Assembly: GCA_013299055.1 (NCBI GenBank)
Contig: JAAFKB010000022.1
Coordinates: 1-46,202, forward strand
DNA length: 46,202 nt
Origin: Sphaerotilus sp.
GTDB taxonomy: Bacteria > Pseudomonadota > Gammaproteobacteria > Burkholderiales > Burkholderiaceae_C
Direction: 5' to 3'
Made by a program: the position numbers and the translations under genes. Positions 27,195 to 36,900 of this stretch are shown here, piece after piece; position 1 is the first letter of the stretch, and each line of letters begins with the position of its first letter. The notes beneath the pieces were generated by a model, which did no database searches, had not been told where the DNA came from, and saw nothing but the letters and a program-made list of their open reading frames with translations.

Positions 27195-27947
27195 TTACAG
27201 GCGCTCCGGGGCGGCTGGCTCGCGCCACTGTTTCAAGTGCTGACCGGCATCGACGAAGACCGTCTGCGCCGTGACGCGCCCGGCGCCCATCAGCCAGACG
27301 ACGGCATCGGCCACGTCTTCGGGCGTGCTTGCGCCGCGCAGGGGCGCGGCTTGGGCGGCTTCCTCGAAGCGCACAGGATCGGCCCCTTGCGGCAGCAGCG
27401 TCGGCCCCGGCGCGACGGCGTTGACGCGGAACGGCGCCAGTGTCAGCGCCAGGCGTTTCAGCGCGGCGTACATCGCGCCCTTGGACAGGCAGTAGCTCAG
27501 GAACTGGTCGTGCAGGTTCTCGACGTTCTGGTCGAGCAGCACCAGTGCCTGCCCGGTCGGAAAGCGCCGCGCCGCCGCCAGCGTCACCAGCACCGGCACC
27601 TCGTAATGCACTGCGTGGTTGGCCCGGAAGTTCGCCAGCGTGGCGGTGTCGCGGTCGTCGTTGTCGAAGATGCTGGCGTTGAACACGACCGCCAGCTCGG
27701 CCTGTGGCGGCAGGGTGTCGAGCAGCCGGTCGAAGGACGCGAGCGTGGCCTCGACATCGGCAAAGTCGGCTTGCCAGACCCCGAGCGGCGTGGCGTTGAG
27801 TTCGCGGTCCAGCGCCTGCGCCCGCTCGACGCCGCGGAAGGCGTGCAGCAGCACCTGCCAGCCCTGCGCCGCCAGCGCGCGCGAGATGGCCAGCCCGACC
27901 CGTGCGTGGCCGCCGGTGACGAGCGCGATCTTCGGCCCGGCGCTCAT
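27195..27947 (-). CDS. Pteridine reductase-like short-chain dehydrogenase
   Basis: 250 aa SDR. The cofactor loop is TGGHARVG, then an NASIFDND loop. The catalytic residues follow the pteridine-reductase pattern, with Asp139 in place of the usual Ser, Tyr152 and Lys156 (Asp to Tyr 13 residues, Tyr to Lys 4). This is the spacing of PTR1 and FolM, which reduce dihydropterins or dihydromonapterin with NADPH. The C terminus [13 protein letters not shown] ... [11 protein letters not shown] is standard. Its start codon overlaps the stop of the upstream HMA gene (ATGA), so the two are translationally coupled. FolM-like activity is a reasoned guess; an ordinary SDR is the alternative. Confidence 0.78.
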   Translation of the reverse strand: MSAGPKIALVTGGHARVGLAISRALAAQGWQVLLHAFRGVERAQALDRELNATPLGVWQADFADVEATLASFDRLLDTLPPQAELAVVFNASIFDNDDRDTATLANFRANHAVHYEVPVLVTLAAARRFPTGQALVLLDQNVENLHDQFLSYCLSKGAMYAALKRLALTLAPFRVNAVAPGPTLLPQGADPVRFEEAAQAAPLRGASTPEDVADAVVWLMGAGRVTAQTVFVDAGQHLKQWREPAAPERL

Positions 27948-28159
27948 GCCGGCACGTCGAAACCGGCGTCCTCGACCGCCACGCGGAGCTGCGCGGGCGT
28001 GACCTGCACCGGATCGAAGCGCACGTCGGCCTGTGCCGGCGCCAGCGTGACGCGGACAGACTCGACGCCGGGCAGCGCCTGCAGCACGCTGGTGACGCTG
28101 CGCACGCAGCCGCCGCAGGTCATGCCGGTGATGGGGAGGGTGAGGTCGGTCGTGGGCAT
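27944..28159 (-). CDS. HMA-domain metallochaperone, CopZ-like
   Basis: 71 aa, a single heavy-metal-associated domain. The Cu(I)-binding motif GMTCGGC (Cys15, Cys18) is followed by the ferredoxin-like beta-alpha-beta-beta-alpha-beta pattern, ending [12 protein letters not shown]. Such proteins deliver copper to P-type ATPases or feed copper sensors in the cytoplasm. No ATPase or Cu regulator is visible in the window. The ATG at 28157-28159 fits the domain exactly; the open frame extends upstream antisense to apaG. It overlaps the SDR gene by 4 bp. Confidence 0.9.
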   Translation of the reverse strand: MPTTDLTLPITGMTCGGCVRSVTSVLQALPGVESVRVTLAPAQADVRFDPVQVTPAQLRVAVEDAGFDVPA

Positions 28160-28182
28160 GTCGGTCGCCTGTCGAATCGGGT

Positions 28183-28217
28183 CGGAAATCCGGAAATCAG
28201 ATCCCGATTTCAGTATA
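28183..28217 (-). promoter_or_regulatory. Repeat-rich promoter region of the HMA-SDR pair
   Basis: Two tandem copies of CGGAAATC (28183-28190, 28191-28198) are followed by an inverted copy, giving GAAATC-N7-GATTTC at 28193-28211. On the minus strand TATACT (28217-28212), a good -10, abuts the inverted repeat, so the repeats lie at and just after the start point. That is a repressor-like arrangement. The metal-chaperone gene starts 24 bases downstream of the repeats. Confidence 0.5.
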
Positions 28218-28336
28218 GGCCGCACCACGGCAGGCCCACGCCGTCTGCGGACATCGCGCCCTTGTCCTGCAGCAAGGCGAAGTCGGCACTGACAGGGGGC
28301 GGCCCACAGGTCGGGTAGGCGTCTATCATCCGCGCC

Positions 28337-28711
28337 ATGCCGCACCCCCAGTTCACCTGTACCGTCCTCCCCGCCTACCTCGCCGAGCATTCGGATGCGT
28401 CGAAGGGGATCTACGCCTTTTCGTACACCATCACGGTGGTCAACACCGGCGACACCGTGGCGCAACTGATCGGCCGCCACTGGGTCATCACCGATGTCGC
28501 CGGCCACACCGAGGAAGTACGCGGCCTGGGTGTCGTCGGCCACCAGCCGGTGCTCAAGCCGGGCGAGCGGTTCGAGTACACGAGCTGGACCCGGCTGGCC
28601 ACGCCGCGCGGGCAGATGCGCGGCACGTTCTTCTGCATGACCGAGGACGCGCAGCCCTTCGACACTCCGGTGCCCGCCTTCGAGCTGTCGCAGGCGCACG
28701 CCCTGCATTGA
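28337..28711 (+). CDS. apaG: ApaG (DUF525) protein
   Basis: 124 aa, the full family length. A fibronectin-like beta sandwich is recognisable by YAFSYTITVVNTGDTVAQL, HWVITDVAGHTEEVRGLGVVGHQPVL, GERFEYTSW and the Gly-rich end GTFFCMTEDAQPFD. The biochemical role is not settled; it is associated with phosphate/nucleotide stress genes (apaH). A TATCAT element at about 28322 may be its -10. It overlaps the following large membrane-protein gene by 4 bp. Confidence 0.94.
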   Translation: MPHPQFTCTVLPAYLAEHSDASKGIYAFSYTITVVNTGDTVAQLIGRHWVITDVAGHTEEVRGLGVVGHQPVLKPGERFEYTSWTRLATPRGQMRGTFFCMTEDAQPFDTPVPAFELSQAHALH

Positions 28712-30642
28712 CGGGCGCCCTGCTGGCGCTGCTGCGCGCCGCCGATCCCGCAGCCGAACGCGCCGACCGCCACCTCTGGCTGATCGCGCTGGTGGACCTG
28801 CTGCGCCAGCCAGACACCGCCAGCCGGGTGCAGGCGCTGATCACCGTGCTCGAAGCCGAGCCGGAACTCGCCCGGCGCTGCCGCACCCTGCTGCACTCGG
28901 TGTTCGCCAGCGCGGATGCCGGCACCCTGCTGGCGGACTTCGGTTTCTCGCCGCGCTCGGGCTTCGGTGCCGAACTGCTCGACCGGCTCCGCATGGTGAC
29001 GCTGCCCAGCACGCCTGACACGGGCGATCTCGGCCAGCTCTTCCAGATGGTGTTCCACGACCCTGGCGATGCCCACTGGATCGGTGCCATCGACGCACCC
29101 ACCCTGGCGCGCATCGGGCACCTGCTGGTCGATGACCATGTGCGCGGGCACTGGCACCGCGCACTGATCGACTCCGTGCAGATGCTGGCCAGCCAGGTGC
29201 GGGCGGTCGGGCTGTCGGCGTCGATCCGGCCGCGCATCGACCCCGCCCTGCTGGCCGACCGGCCCTTCCACCAGCTCGCCCAGGCGGCGGCGCTGCTCTC
29301 GGACGCCGACGACGCCGTGGAGACCGTGGAGCACCAGCAGCAGATGAATTACCTGCGCGCGCTGCTCGACGCCTGCCGCACGGCCGCCGCCAGCGTGCGC
29401 GAACACCTCGATGCCTGGGGCGTGTCGGTGGATGTCGTGTTCCAGATCGAGCAGGTGCACGAGCGCATCGCCCGCATCGAGGCCCTGCTGGACTGCCTGG
29501 CATCGCCCGACCCTGCGCACGAATGGCAGCGCCTGGCGGTGACCTTCGCCCGCAGCGTGCAGACGCGGCGCAGCGTCGGCGCGCTGTTCTCGCACCACTA
29601 CGCCATGCTTGCCCGCAAGGTCGCCGAGCGCAGTGCCGCCACCGGCGAGCACTACATCACCCGTACCCGGGACGAATACGTCGACATGCTGCGCCGCGCC
29701 TGCGGCGGCGGGCTGGTGATCGCCGGCACCACCTTCCTGAAATTCGCCATCGGTGCGCTGGCGCTGTCGGCGTTCTGGGCGGGGTTCTGGGCCGGGGCCA
29801 ACTACGCCGCCAGCTTCGTGCTGATCCACCTGCTGCACTGGACGGTGGCGACCAAGCAGCCCGCCATGACCGCCCCCGCCATGGCCGCCAAGCTGGAGGG
29901 GATCGGCGACAGCGACGCCGCCACCGAGGACTTCATCGACGAGGTCACGCACCTGATCCGCACGCAGATCGCCGGCATCCTGGGCAACGTGCTGGTGGTG
30001 GCCCCTGTCGTGCTGCTGGCCCAGGTCGTGGCGTGGCACTGGCAGGGCGCGCCGCTGATCGCCGCAGACACGGCCCGCTACGTGCTGAAGAACCTGACGC
30101 TGCTCGGGCCGACGCTCGCGTTTGCTGCCTTCACTGGCGTGCTGCTGTTCCTGTCGAGCCTGGTCGCGGGCTGGTGGGAGAACTGGTTCGTCTTCCACCG
30201 GCTGGACAGCGCCATCGCCCATAACCCGCGCATCGTGCGCTGGCTGGGCCGCGCGCGGGCGCAACGCTGGTCGCACTGGTGGCGCGGCAACATCTCGGGG
30301 CTGGCGGCCAACTGCTCGCTGGGGATGATGCTCGGACTGGTCCCCACGCTGGCGGCCTTCTTCGGGCTTCCCATCGAGGTGCGCCACGTCACGCTGTCGG
30401 CCGGCCAGATCGCGGCGGCGCTGGGCACGCTGGGGGTGTCGGTGCTGCACGAGCCGGCCTTCTGGTGGTGCGTGGCCGCCGTGCCGCTGACGGGGATGCT
30501 CAATGTGCTGGTGAGCTTCACGCTGGCGTTCCGGCTGGCGCTGCGCTCGCGGGGCTTGCAGGTGCGCGACCGAGGGCGGCTGTACGCGGCCTTGCGTCGG
30601 CGGCTGCGGGTGGCGCCGGGCAGTTTCGTGCGACCGGTCTGA
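28708..30642 (+). CDS. Gcr-family polytopic membrane protein ('site-specific recombinase' by tradition)
   Basis: 644 aa. The likely start is TTG at 28708, overlapping the apaG stop (TTGA); no in-frame ATG occurs until about 28994. The N-terminal 340 residues are soluble and helical. From about residue 345 there are five to six strong transmembrane segments (GTTFLKFAIGALALSAFWAG, IAGILGNVLVVAPVVLLAQV, LGPTLAFAAFTGVLLFLSSL, LMLGLVPTLAAFFG, AAVPLTGMLNVLVSFTLAF). Homologues are annotated 'site-specific recombinase' after the neisserial gcr gene. I see no tyrosine- or serine-recombinase catalytic pattern, and the topology argues against a DNA recombinase. Function unknown. Confidence 0.82.
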   Translation: MTGALLALLRAADPAAERADRHLWLIALVDLLRQPDTASRVQALITVLEAEPELARRCRTLLHSVFASADAGTLLADFGFSPRSGFGAELLDRLRMVTLPSTPDTGDLGQLFQMVFHDPGDAHWIGAIDAPTLARIGHLLVDDHVRGHWHRALIDSVQMLASQVRAVGLSASIRPRIDPALLADRPFHQLAQAAALLSDADDAVETVEHQQQMNYLRALLDACRTAAASVREHLDAWGVSVDVVFQIEQVHERIARIEALLDCLASPDPAHEWQRLAVTFARSVQTRRSVGALFSHHYAMLARKVAERSAATGEHYITRTRDEYVDMLRRACGGGLVIAGTTFLKFAIGALALSAFWAGFWAGANYAASFVLIHLLHWTVATKQPAMTAPAMAAKLEGIGDSDAATEDFIDEVTHLIRTQIAGILGNVLVVAPVVLLAQVVAWHWQGAPLIAADTARYVLKNLTLLGPTLAFAAFTGVLLFLSSLVAGWWENWFVFHRLDSAIAHNPRIVRWLGRARAQRWSHWWRGNISGLAANCSLGMMLGLVPTLAAFFGLPIEVRHVTLSAGQIAAALGTLGVSVLHEPAFWWCVAAVPLTGMLNVLVSFTLAFRLALRSRGLQVRDRGRLYAALRRRLRVAPGSFVRPV

Positions 30643-30673
30643 GCCTCAGGCGGCGCAGGCCGGCACGCAGGCG

Positions 30674-30814
30674 CTACAGTCGCCGGTCCTGCGGATCGGC
30701 GGGAGGCTCGTCGTCGATGCGCTCGCCGCCGCGCCGCCCCGAGAACATCGTCCACCAGACGATCCCGACTAGCAGCAACCCGGCCCCCAGTGCTTCCAGA
30801 ATGATCAGCGTCAT
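30674..30814 (-). CDS. Small single-pass membrane protein, unknown function
   Basis: 46 aa: MTLIILEALGAGLLLVGIVW starts one hydrophobic helix (about 2-24). It is followed by the positive patch SGRRGG and a hydrophilic acidic tail (DDEPPADPQ) ending DRRL. The arrangement of a membrane helix followed at once by arginines predicts an Nout-Cin bitopic protein. The ATG at 30812-30814 overlaps the start codon of divergent mltA. No family is recognised. It could be a chance frame, but its well-formed topology and position support a real gene. Confidence 0.5.
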   Translation of the reverse strand: MTLIILEALGAGLLLVGIVWWTMFSGRRGGERIDDEPPADPQDRRL

Positions 30815-32132
30815 GTCCTTGTTCCTCTCGAACAGCCCCGCCGTTGCGCGCCGCGCACGCCAGTCGACCGGGTCTGCCTTGGTGGCCGCGATTCTAGGCA
30901 CCCTGCCGCTGCTGTTCACCGGCTGCGGCAGTGTCCCGACCCGTGCGCCCGAGCCGCCGCCGCTGGAGATGCCTCCGTCGGTGCAGACCCCGCCGCCCGT
31001 CGCCGCCGACGCGCAGATCCGCACCACGCCACGCGGGCGCTGGGTGCGGGGCGAGTGGTCGGACCTGCCGGGCTGGGACGCCGACCAGACCGTGATGGCC
31101 TGGCCCGCGCTGCAGCGCAGTTGTGACAAGGTCATCACCGCCACCAACGGCGGCAACACCAGCGGTCGCGGTCTGGCTGCCGCCAGCATCGCCACCGGCA
31201 CGGTCAGCTTCAACCCGTTTGCCTTCGCGTCGGAGTGGAATGCGGTCTGCCGCGAGGTGCGCCGCCTCGGCCCCGGCCCGAACGAGGCCCAGGTGCGGCA
31301 CCTGCTCCAGTCGCGGCTGCAGCCCTGGCGGGTGGAAAGCGCGGACGGCAAGCCCGACGGCCTGCTGACCGGGTATTTCGAGCCGCTGCTGGAGGCCAGC
31401 CGCGTCCGCACCGAGCGCCACACCGTGGCGGTGCATGGTCTGCCCGCCGACCACGGTGTGCGCAAACCCTGGTTCACCCGTGGCGAGATCGACAGCCTGC
31501 CCGCCGCACAAGCCGCGCTGAAGGGCCGCGAGATCGCGTGGCTGGCCGATCCGATGGACCTGCTGCTGGTGCAGATCCAGGGGTCCGGGCGGCTGACGTT
31601 CACGGAAGCCGGTGGCGTGCGGCGCATGGTGCGGCTGGCGTTTGCCGGCCACAACGACCAGCCCTACCAGTCGGTCGGCCGCTGGCTGGTCGAGCAAGGC
31701 GCGTTCACGCTGGAGCAGGCGAGCTGGCCGGCGATACGCCAGTGGTCGCGCCAGAACCCGCAGCGCATCAAGGAGATGCTGGCGGTCAACACCCGCTATG
31801 TCTTCTTCCGCGAAGAACCGCTGGCCGACCCGGCGATCGGGGCGGTGGGGGCGCAGGGCGTGCCGCTGACGCCGGGGCGCTCCATCGCGGTGGACAAGGA
31901 CAGCATCCCCTACGGCACCCCGGTCTGGATGGCCAGCACCGAACCGCAGGTCTGGAGCCAGAACCCGCCGCCCACCCGCCCGCTGCAGCGCCTCGTGCTG
32001 GCGCAGGACACGGGCAGCGCGATCCTCGGGTCGGTGCGCGCCGACTACTTCTGGGGCTGGGGCGACGGGGTGGAGGAGCGGGCCGGACGGACCAAGCAGC
32101 CGCTGAAGCTGTGGGTGCTGTGGCCGAAGTGA
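30813..32132 (+). CDS. mltA: Membrane-bound lytic murein transglycosylase A
   Basis: 439 aa from the ATG at 30813 (an ATG at 30801 is also in frame). A lipoprotein-type signal (hydrophobic ALVAAILGTLPLLFTGC, Cys38; Phe at the -3 position is slightly unusual) is followed by a Pro-rich linker. The MltA domain holds GLLTGYFEPLLEASR, DLLLVQIQGSGRL, NTRYVFFRE and the 3D-domain end LAQDTGSAILGSVRADYFWGWG, which contains the catalytic Asp. It cleaves peptidoglycan with formation of 1,6-anhydro-muramic acid at the outer membrane. It converges on the next GGDEF gene with 6 bp between stops. Confidence 0.94.
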   Translation: MSLFLSNSPAVARRARQSTGSALVAAILGTLPLLFTGCGSVPTRAPEPPPLEMPPSVQTPPPVAADAQIRTTPRGRWVRGEWSDLPGWDADQTVMAWPALQRSCDKVITATNGGNTSGRGLAAASIATGTVSFNPFAFASEWNAVCREVRRLGPGPNEAQVRHLLQSRLQPWRVESADGKPDGLLTGYFEPLLEASRVRTERHTVAVHGLPADHGVRKPWFTRGEIDSLPAAQAALKGREIAWLADPMDLLLVQIQGSGRLTFTEAGGVRRMVRLAFAGHNDQPYQSVGRWLVEQGAFTLEQASWPAIRQWSRQNPQRIKEMLAVNTRYVFFREEPLADPAIGAVGAQGVPLTPGRSIAVDKDSIPYGTPVWMASTEPQVWSQNPPPTRPLQRLVLAQDTGSAILGSVRADYFWGWGDGVEERAGRTKQPLKLWVLWPK

Positions 32133-32138
32133 CCGGCC

Positions 32139-33293
32139 TCAGCCCAGTTCGGTGCGATCACGTCCTGCCTGTTTGGCACGGTACATGGCCTGGTCGGCCC
32201 GCTCGATCGCGCTGTCGATGTCGCCCTGCCCCAGGCAACCGGTGACACCGGCCGAGAACGTGAGCGACAACCCCGGCGCCACCTCGTCGAACGGCGTGAC
32301 GCGCAGCCGCTCGCGCAGGCGCTCCAGACACTGCTGCGCCGCCTCGATCGAGGTGTCCGGCAACATCAGCAGGAACTCCTCGCCACCCCAGCGCGCCATC
32401 GTGTCCCCACCGCGCAGCTCGGCCTCGACCCGGTGCGCGAAGCCACGCAGCACCTGGTCGCCCCCCGCATGGCCGTGCTCGTCGTTGATGCGCTTGAAGT
32501 GGTCCAGGTCGATCAGCGCCACCGCCAGCGGCAGCTTCTTGCGCGCATGGCGGGCGGTCTCGGTGGCGAGCTGGTCGAGGATGGCGCGGCGGTTGGGCAG
32601 CCCTGTCAGTTCATCACGGGTGGCGAGTTCGCTGATGCGGGCCAGCGCCTGCTGCAGGGCGACACGCTGCTGCTGGTGCTGCTCGCGCAATTGCGTCACC
32701 CGCATCGCCAGCAGCGCCACACCGGACAGCACCACCGTGGTGTAGGCCATGTTCAGCGCCTCCACGTCGGCCGGAAAGCGGAACGGATCCGACAGCGTCA
32801 GCCAGCGCGACGCCGCCCCGAGCAGCAGCAGCGCCGAGGCCGCCAGCCCCAGCGCCTGACGCGGACCCAGCCGGAACATCGCGAACACGACCACCAGCAC
32901 CAGCAGCCCGAGCGCCGCCCCACGGGTCGGCCCGGTCACGAGGTAGATCCAGATCCCGCCCAGCAAACCGACCACCGACTGCGGCAGCGTCAGCGACGGC
33001 TCGCACCCGAAGCGGTGCTGCAGCCCCAGATTCCACCCGCTGCGTGTCAGCCCGTAGAAGGCCAGCCCGCACGCCATGCCGAACACGACCAATGGCCACG
33101 CCGCGCCCGTGCCGATCAGGCCGAGGCGCCATTGCCAGGCCAGCACCAGCGCCAGCACGGCATACGCCCCCAGCGCCAGCAGGCTCTGGGTCACACGCCA
33201 GCGTTGCGGACCCGCAGGGCCGAGCAGCCAGTCGGCCACGGGGGTTGTTGAGCTGTTCACGGAGTGGTCAGGGCACAGGCAAGAGGGAAACAT
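32139..33293 (-). CDS. Membrane diguanylate cyclase (GGDEF) with I-site
   Basis: 384 aa from the ATG at 33291-33293; GTG codons at 33332 or 33260 are alternatives. Six hydrophobic segments fill residues about 20-200 (for example SLLALGAYAVLALVLAW, GLLVLVVVFAMFRL, ALGLAASALLLLGA). A coiled-coil linker (LREQHQQQRVALQQALARI) leads to GGDEF: DELTGLPNRRAI, DLDHFKRINDEHGHAGGD and MARWGGEEF. RGGD lies exactly five residues before GGEEF, an intact RxxD inhibitory site. It should therefore be a product-inhibited c-di-GMP synthase responding at the membrane. The Lrp gene ends only 42 bp upstream, so the two may be co-transcribed. Confidence 0.9.
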   Translation of the reverse strand: MFPSCLCPDHSVNSSTTPVADWLLGPAGPQRWRVTQSLLALGAYAVLALVLAWQWRLGLIGTGAAWPLVVFGMACGLAFYGLTRSGWNLGLQHRFGCEPSLTLPQSVVGLLGGIWIYLVTGPTRGAALGLLVLVVVFAMFRLGPRQALGLAASALLLLGAASRWLTLSDPFRFPADVEALNMAYTTVVLSGVALLAMRVTQLREQHQQQRVALQQALARISELATRDELTGLPNRRAILDQLATETARHARKKLPLAVALIDLDHFKRINDEHGHAGGDQVLRGFAHRVEAELRGGDTMARWGGEEFLLMLPDTSIEAAQQCLERLRERLRVTPFDEVAPGLSLTFSAGVTGCLGQGDIDSAIERADQAMYRAKQAGRDRTELG

Positions 33294-33335
33294 TCCGGGC
33301 CGATCTTCCTCGATTGCGTGGAATATTCCCACCCC

Positions 33336-33830
33336 TCAGACCCGCCCGCCCGAATGCGTGAGGTGTCCGAGCGGCCAGGCGGCCCCGGCTTTCACTTCGC
33401 CGAGCGAGAAGCTGGTGTGCATGTCCTTGACGTGGGGCAGCGTGAACAGCGCCTCCCTCGCCCAGCGCGAGTAGGCGTCGAGGTCGGTCGTGACGACGTG
33501 CAGCTCGAAGGTGCCGGTGCCGCTGATGTAGTGGCAGGCGACGACCTCCGGCATCGCCCGCAGCGCCGTCTCCAGCCCGCGCACCGCGTCGGCGTTGTTG
33601 CGGTCGGCGTCCACGCGCACGAAGGCGAGCACGCCCAGGCCGATCTTGCGGCGGTCGATCTCGGCGCGGTAGCCGGTGATGTAGCCCTCGTCTTCGAGCC
33701 GCTTGACACGCCGCCACGTCGGGGCTGCGGACAGGCCGATGCGGGCGGCCAGTTCGGCGTTGGTGAGCCGGGCGTCACGCTGGAGTTCGGCGAGGATGGC
33801 GATGTCGTAGCGGTCGAGGGTGCCGTCCAT
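33336..33830 (-). CDS. Lrp/AsnC-family transcriptional regulator
   Basis: 164 aa from the ATG at 33828-33830 (MDGTLDRYDIAIL); starts at 33884 or 33932 would add an unconserved leader. The HTH part is AILAELQRDARLTNAELAARIGLS ... RRVKRLEDEGYITGY. A RAM ligand-binding domain follows (GVLAFVRVDAD ... VVACHYISGTGTFELHVVTTDLDAY). It is divergent from the indolepyruvate ferredoxin oxidoreductase gene, which it probably controls in response to an aromatic or branched amino acid. Target and ligand are inferred from position. Confidence 0.93.
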   Translation of the reverse strand: MDGTLDRYDIAILAELQRDARLTNAELAARIGLSAAPTWRRVKRLEDEGYITGYRAEIDRRKIGLGVLAFVRVDADRNNADAVRGLETALRAMPEVVACHYISGTGTFELHVVTTDLDAYSRWAREALFTLPHVKDMHTSFSLGEVKAGAAWPLGHLTHSGGRV

Positions 33831-33923
33831 GGAAGCACGGGTTTTCCCTGATTCAGAGGAATCCAGCAATCCTGTTTCGTTCATGGGCCTTGATTTCTTC
33901 GATGCTTGCTCCGGGCAGTGTAA

Positions 33924-33949
33924 ACAGGACATGAAAAGAAAACACCTGT
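33924..33949. promoter_or_regulatory. Inverted repeat in the Lrp/oxidoreductase divergent promoter
   Basis: ACAGG-N16-CCTGT in an A-rich stretch (33921-33944), markedly less GC-rich than the surroundings. Lrp-type sites are loose dyads in AT-rich DNA, so this is a plausible but weak candidate. Confidence 0.3.
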
Positions 33950-33976
33950 CGGGGGTGGATGCCTACACTTTCTGGC

Positions 33977-36900
33977 ATGAACGCTCCCCTGCCCGATGTG
34001 GTCCGCCGCGCCCTTGATGCGGTCACGCTCGACGACAAGTACACGCTCGGCCACGGCCGCGCCTTCATGAGCGGGGTGCAGGCGCTGGTCCGCTTGCCGA
34101 TGCTCCAGCAACAGCGCGACAAAGCGGCCGGGCTGAACACCGCCGGCTTCATCAGCGGCTACCGCGGCTCGCCGCTCGGCACGTATGACCAGTCGCTCTG
34201 GGCCGCCAAGAAACACCTCGCCGCACAGAACATCGTCTTCCAGCCCGGCGTGAACGAGGAACTCGCCGCCACCGCCGTCTGGGGCACGCAGCAGCTCGAC
34301 CTGTTCCCGCAGACGAAAAAGCACGACGGCGTGTTCGGCCTCTGGTACGGCAAGGGGCCGGGCGTGGACCGCTGCGCCGATGTCTTCAAGCACGCGAACA
34401 TGGCGGGCACGGCGCGGCATGGCGGCGTGCTGGCGATCGCCGGTGATGACCATGTGGCCAAGAGCAGCACCGCCGCGCACCAGAGCGACCACATCTTCAA
34501 GGCGTGCGGCATCCCGGTGTTCTTCCCGAGCACGGTGCAGGAGATTCTTGACCTGGGGTTGCATGCGCTGGCGCTCAGCCGCTACTCGGGGGTCTGGGCG
34601 GGGATGAAGACGATCCAGGAGGTCGTGGAGTCGTCGTCGTCCGTGAACGTCGAGCCGGATCGGGTGCAGATCCTGATGCCGGAGGACTTCCAGATGCCGC
34701 CGGGCGGGCTGCACATCCGCTGGCCCGACGCCGCGCTGGCGCAGGAACAGCGGCTGATGGACCACAAGTGGTACGCCGCGCTCGCCTATATCCGCGCCAA
34801 CCGGCTGAACCACAACGTGGTTTCGACGCCCAACGACCGCTTCGGCCTGATCGCCAGCGGCAAGGCGTACAACGACATGCGCCAGGCGCTGGCCGATCTG
34901 GGGCTGGACGACGACACCTGCCGGGCGGTGGGCATCCGGGTTCACAAGGTGGGCGTGGTCTGGCCGCTGGAGGCGACGATCACGCGGGAGTTCGCGCGCG
35001 GGTTGCAAGAGATTCTGGTGGTCGAGGAGAAGCGCCAGGTCATCGAGTACCAGGTCAAGGAAGAGCTGTACAACTGGCGCGACGACGTGCGGCCCAACGT
35101 GCTCGGCAAGTTCGACGAGCCGGAAGGCGACCAGACCGGCGGCGAGTGGTCGATGCCGAATCCGGGCCAGCACTGGCTGCTGCGCGCCAAGGCCGACCTG
35201 ACGCCCGCGATCATCGCCAAGGTGATCGCCCAGCGGCTGAAGAAGCTCGGCGTGCCGGCCGACATCGCGGCGCGGATGGACCAGCGGCTCGACGTGATCG
35301 CGGCGAAGGAGCGGGCGCTGGCCACCCCCGTCGCGGTGGTCGGGGACCGGACGCCGTGGTTCTGCTCCGGCTGTCCGCACAACACCAGCACGCGGGTGCC
35401 CGAAGGCTCGCGGGCACTGGCCGGCATCGGCTGCCACTTCATGGCGGTGTGGATGGACCGCAGCACCGTCACCTACAGCCAGATGGGCGGCGAGGGCGTG
35501 GCCTGGGTCGGGCAGGCGCCGTTCACCACCGACACGCACGTCTTCGCCAACCTCGGCGATGGCACCTACTTCCACAGCGGGTTGCTGGCGATCCGGCAGT
35601 CGATCGCCTCGGGGGTGAACATCACCTACAAGATCCTCTACAACGACGCGGTGGCGATGACCGGCGGCCAGCGCGTGGGCGAGCGGCCGGAGGGGCATTC
35701 GGTGCTGCAGATCATGCAGAGCGTGCTCGCCGAGGGCGTCACCAAGCTGGTCATCGTCACGGACGAGCCGACGAAGTACGACGGCGCGGCCCTGCTGCCG
35801 GGCGTGACGGTGCATCACCGCGATGAACTCGACGCGATCCAGCGGCAGTTCCGCGAACTCAAGGGCACGACGGCGATCCTCTACGACCAGACCTGTGCCA
35901 CCGAGAAGCGGCGCCGCAGGAAGCGCGGCACGATGGCCGACCCCGAGAAGCGCGTCGTCATCAACGAGCTGGTCTGCGAGGGCTGTGGCGATTGCTCGGA
36001 GCAGAGCAACTGCCTGAGCGTCGAGCCGGTCGAGACCGAGTTCGGCCGCAAGCGGCGCATCAACCAGCACTCGTGCAACAAGGATTTTTCGTGCGTGAAG
36101 GGCTTCTGCCCGAGCTTCGTCACGGTGGAGGGTGGCACGCTGAAGAAGCCGAAGAAGGAGCAGCGCGGGGATCTGGCCGCGATGCCCGCGCTGCCCGAGC
36201 CGGTGCTGCCGGTGGCGGAGAGCGCATGGGGCATCGTCGTCGCGGGGGTCGGCGGCACGGGGGTCATCACGGTCGGCCAGGTGCTCGGCATGGCGGCGCA
36301 CCTCGAAGGCAAGGGCGTGGTGACGCAGGACGCCGGCGGACTCGCGCAGAAGGGCGGCGCGACCTGGAGCCACATCCAGATCGCCAACCGTTCTGATGCG
36401 ATCCACACCACCAAGGTCGATGTCGCCCGCGCCGATCTGGTCATCGCCTGCGACCCGATCGTCGGCGCGAACAAGGCGACGCTGGGCACGATGCAGGCCG
36501 GGCGCACCTTCGTGGCGCTGAACACCCACGGGGCGCCGACGGCGGGGTTTGTCCACAACCCGGACTGGCAGTTTCCGGCCGGGAACTGCGACACGGCGCT
36601 GACGGCGGCGGTGGGTGCGGACGGGCTGGGCGCGTTCGACGCGGAGCAGGCGGCGGTGCAACTGCTGGGCGATTCGATCTACACGAACCCGCTGCTGATG
36701 GGCTTCGCGTGGCAGAAGGGGCGCATCCCGCTGAGCCGGGCGGCGATCCTGAAGGCGATGGAGCTGAACGGCGTGCAGGTGGCGAACAACCAGGCGGCGT
36801 TCGAATGGGGCCGCCGCTGTGCGCATGACCTGGCCAGCGTGCGCAGCCTGTACGCGGCGCAGCAGGTGATCCAGATCGTCAAGCGGCCGTCGCTCGACGA

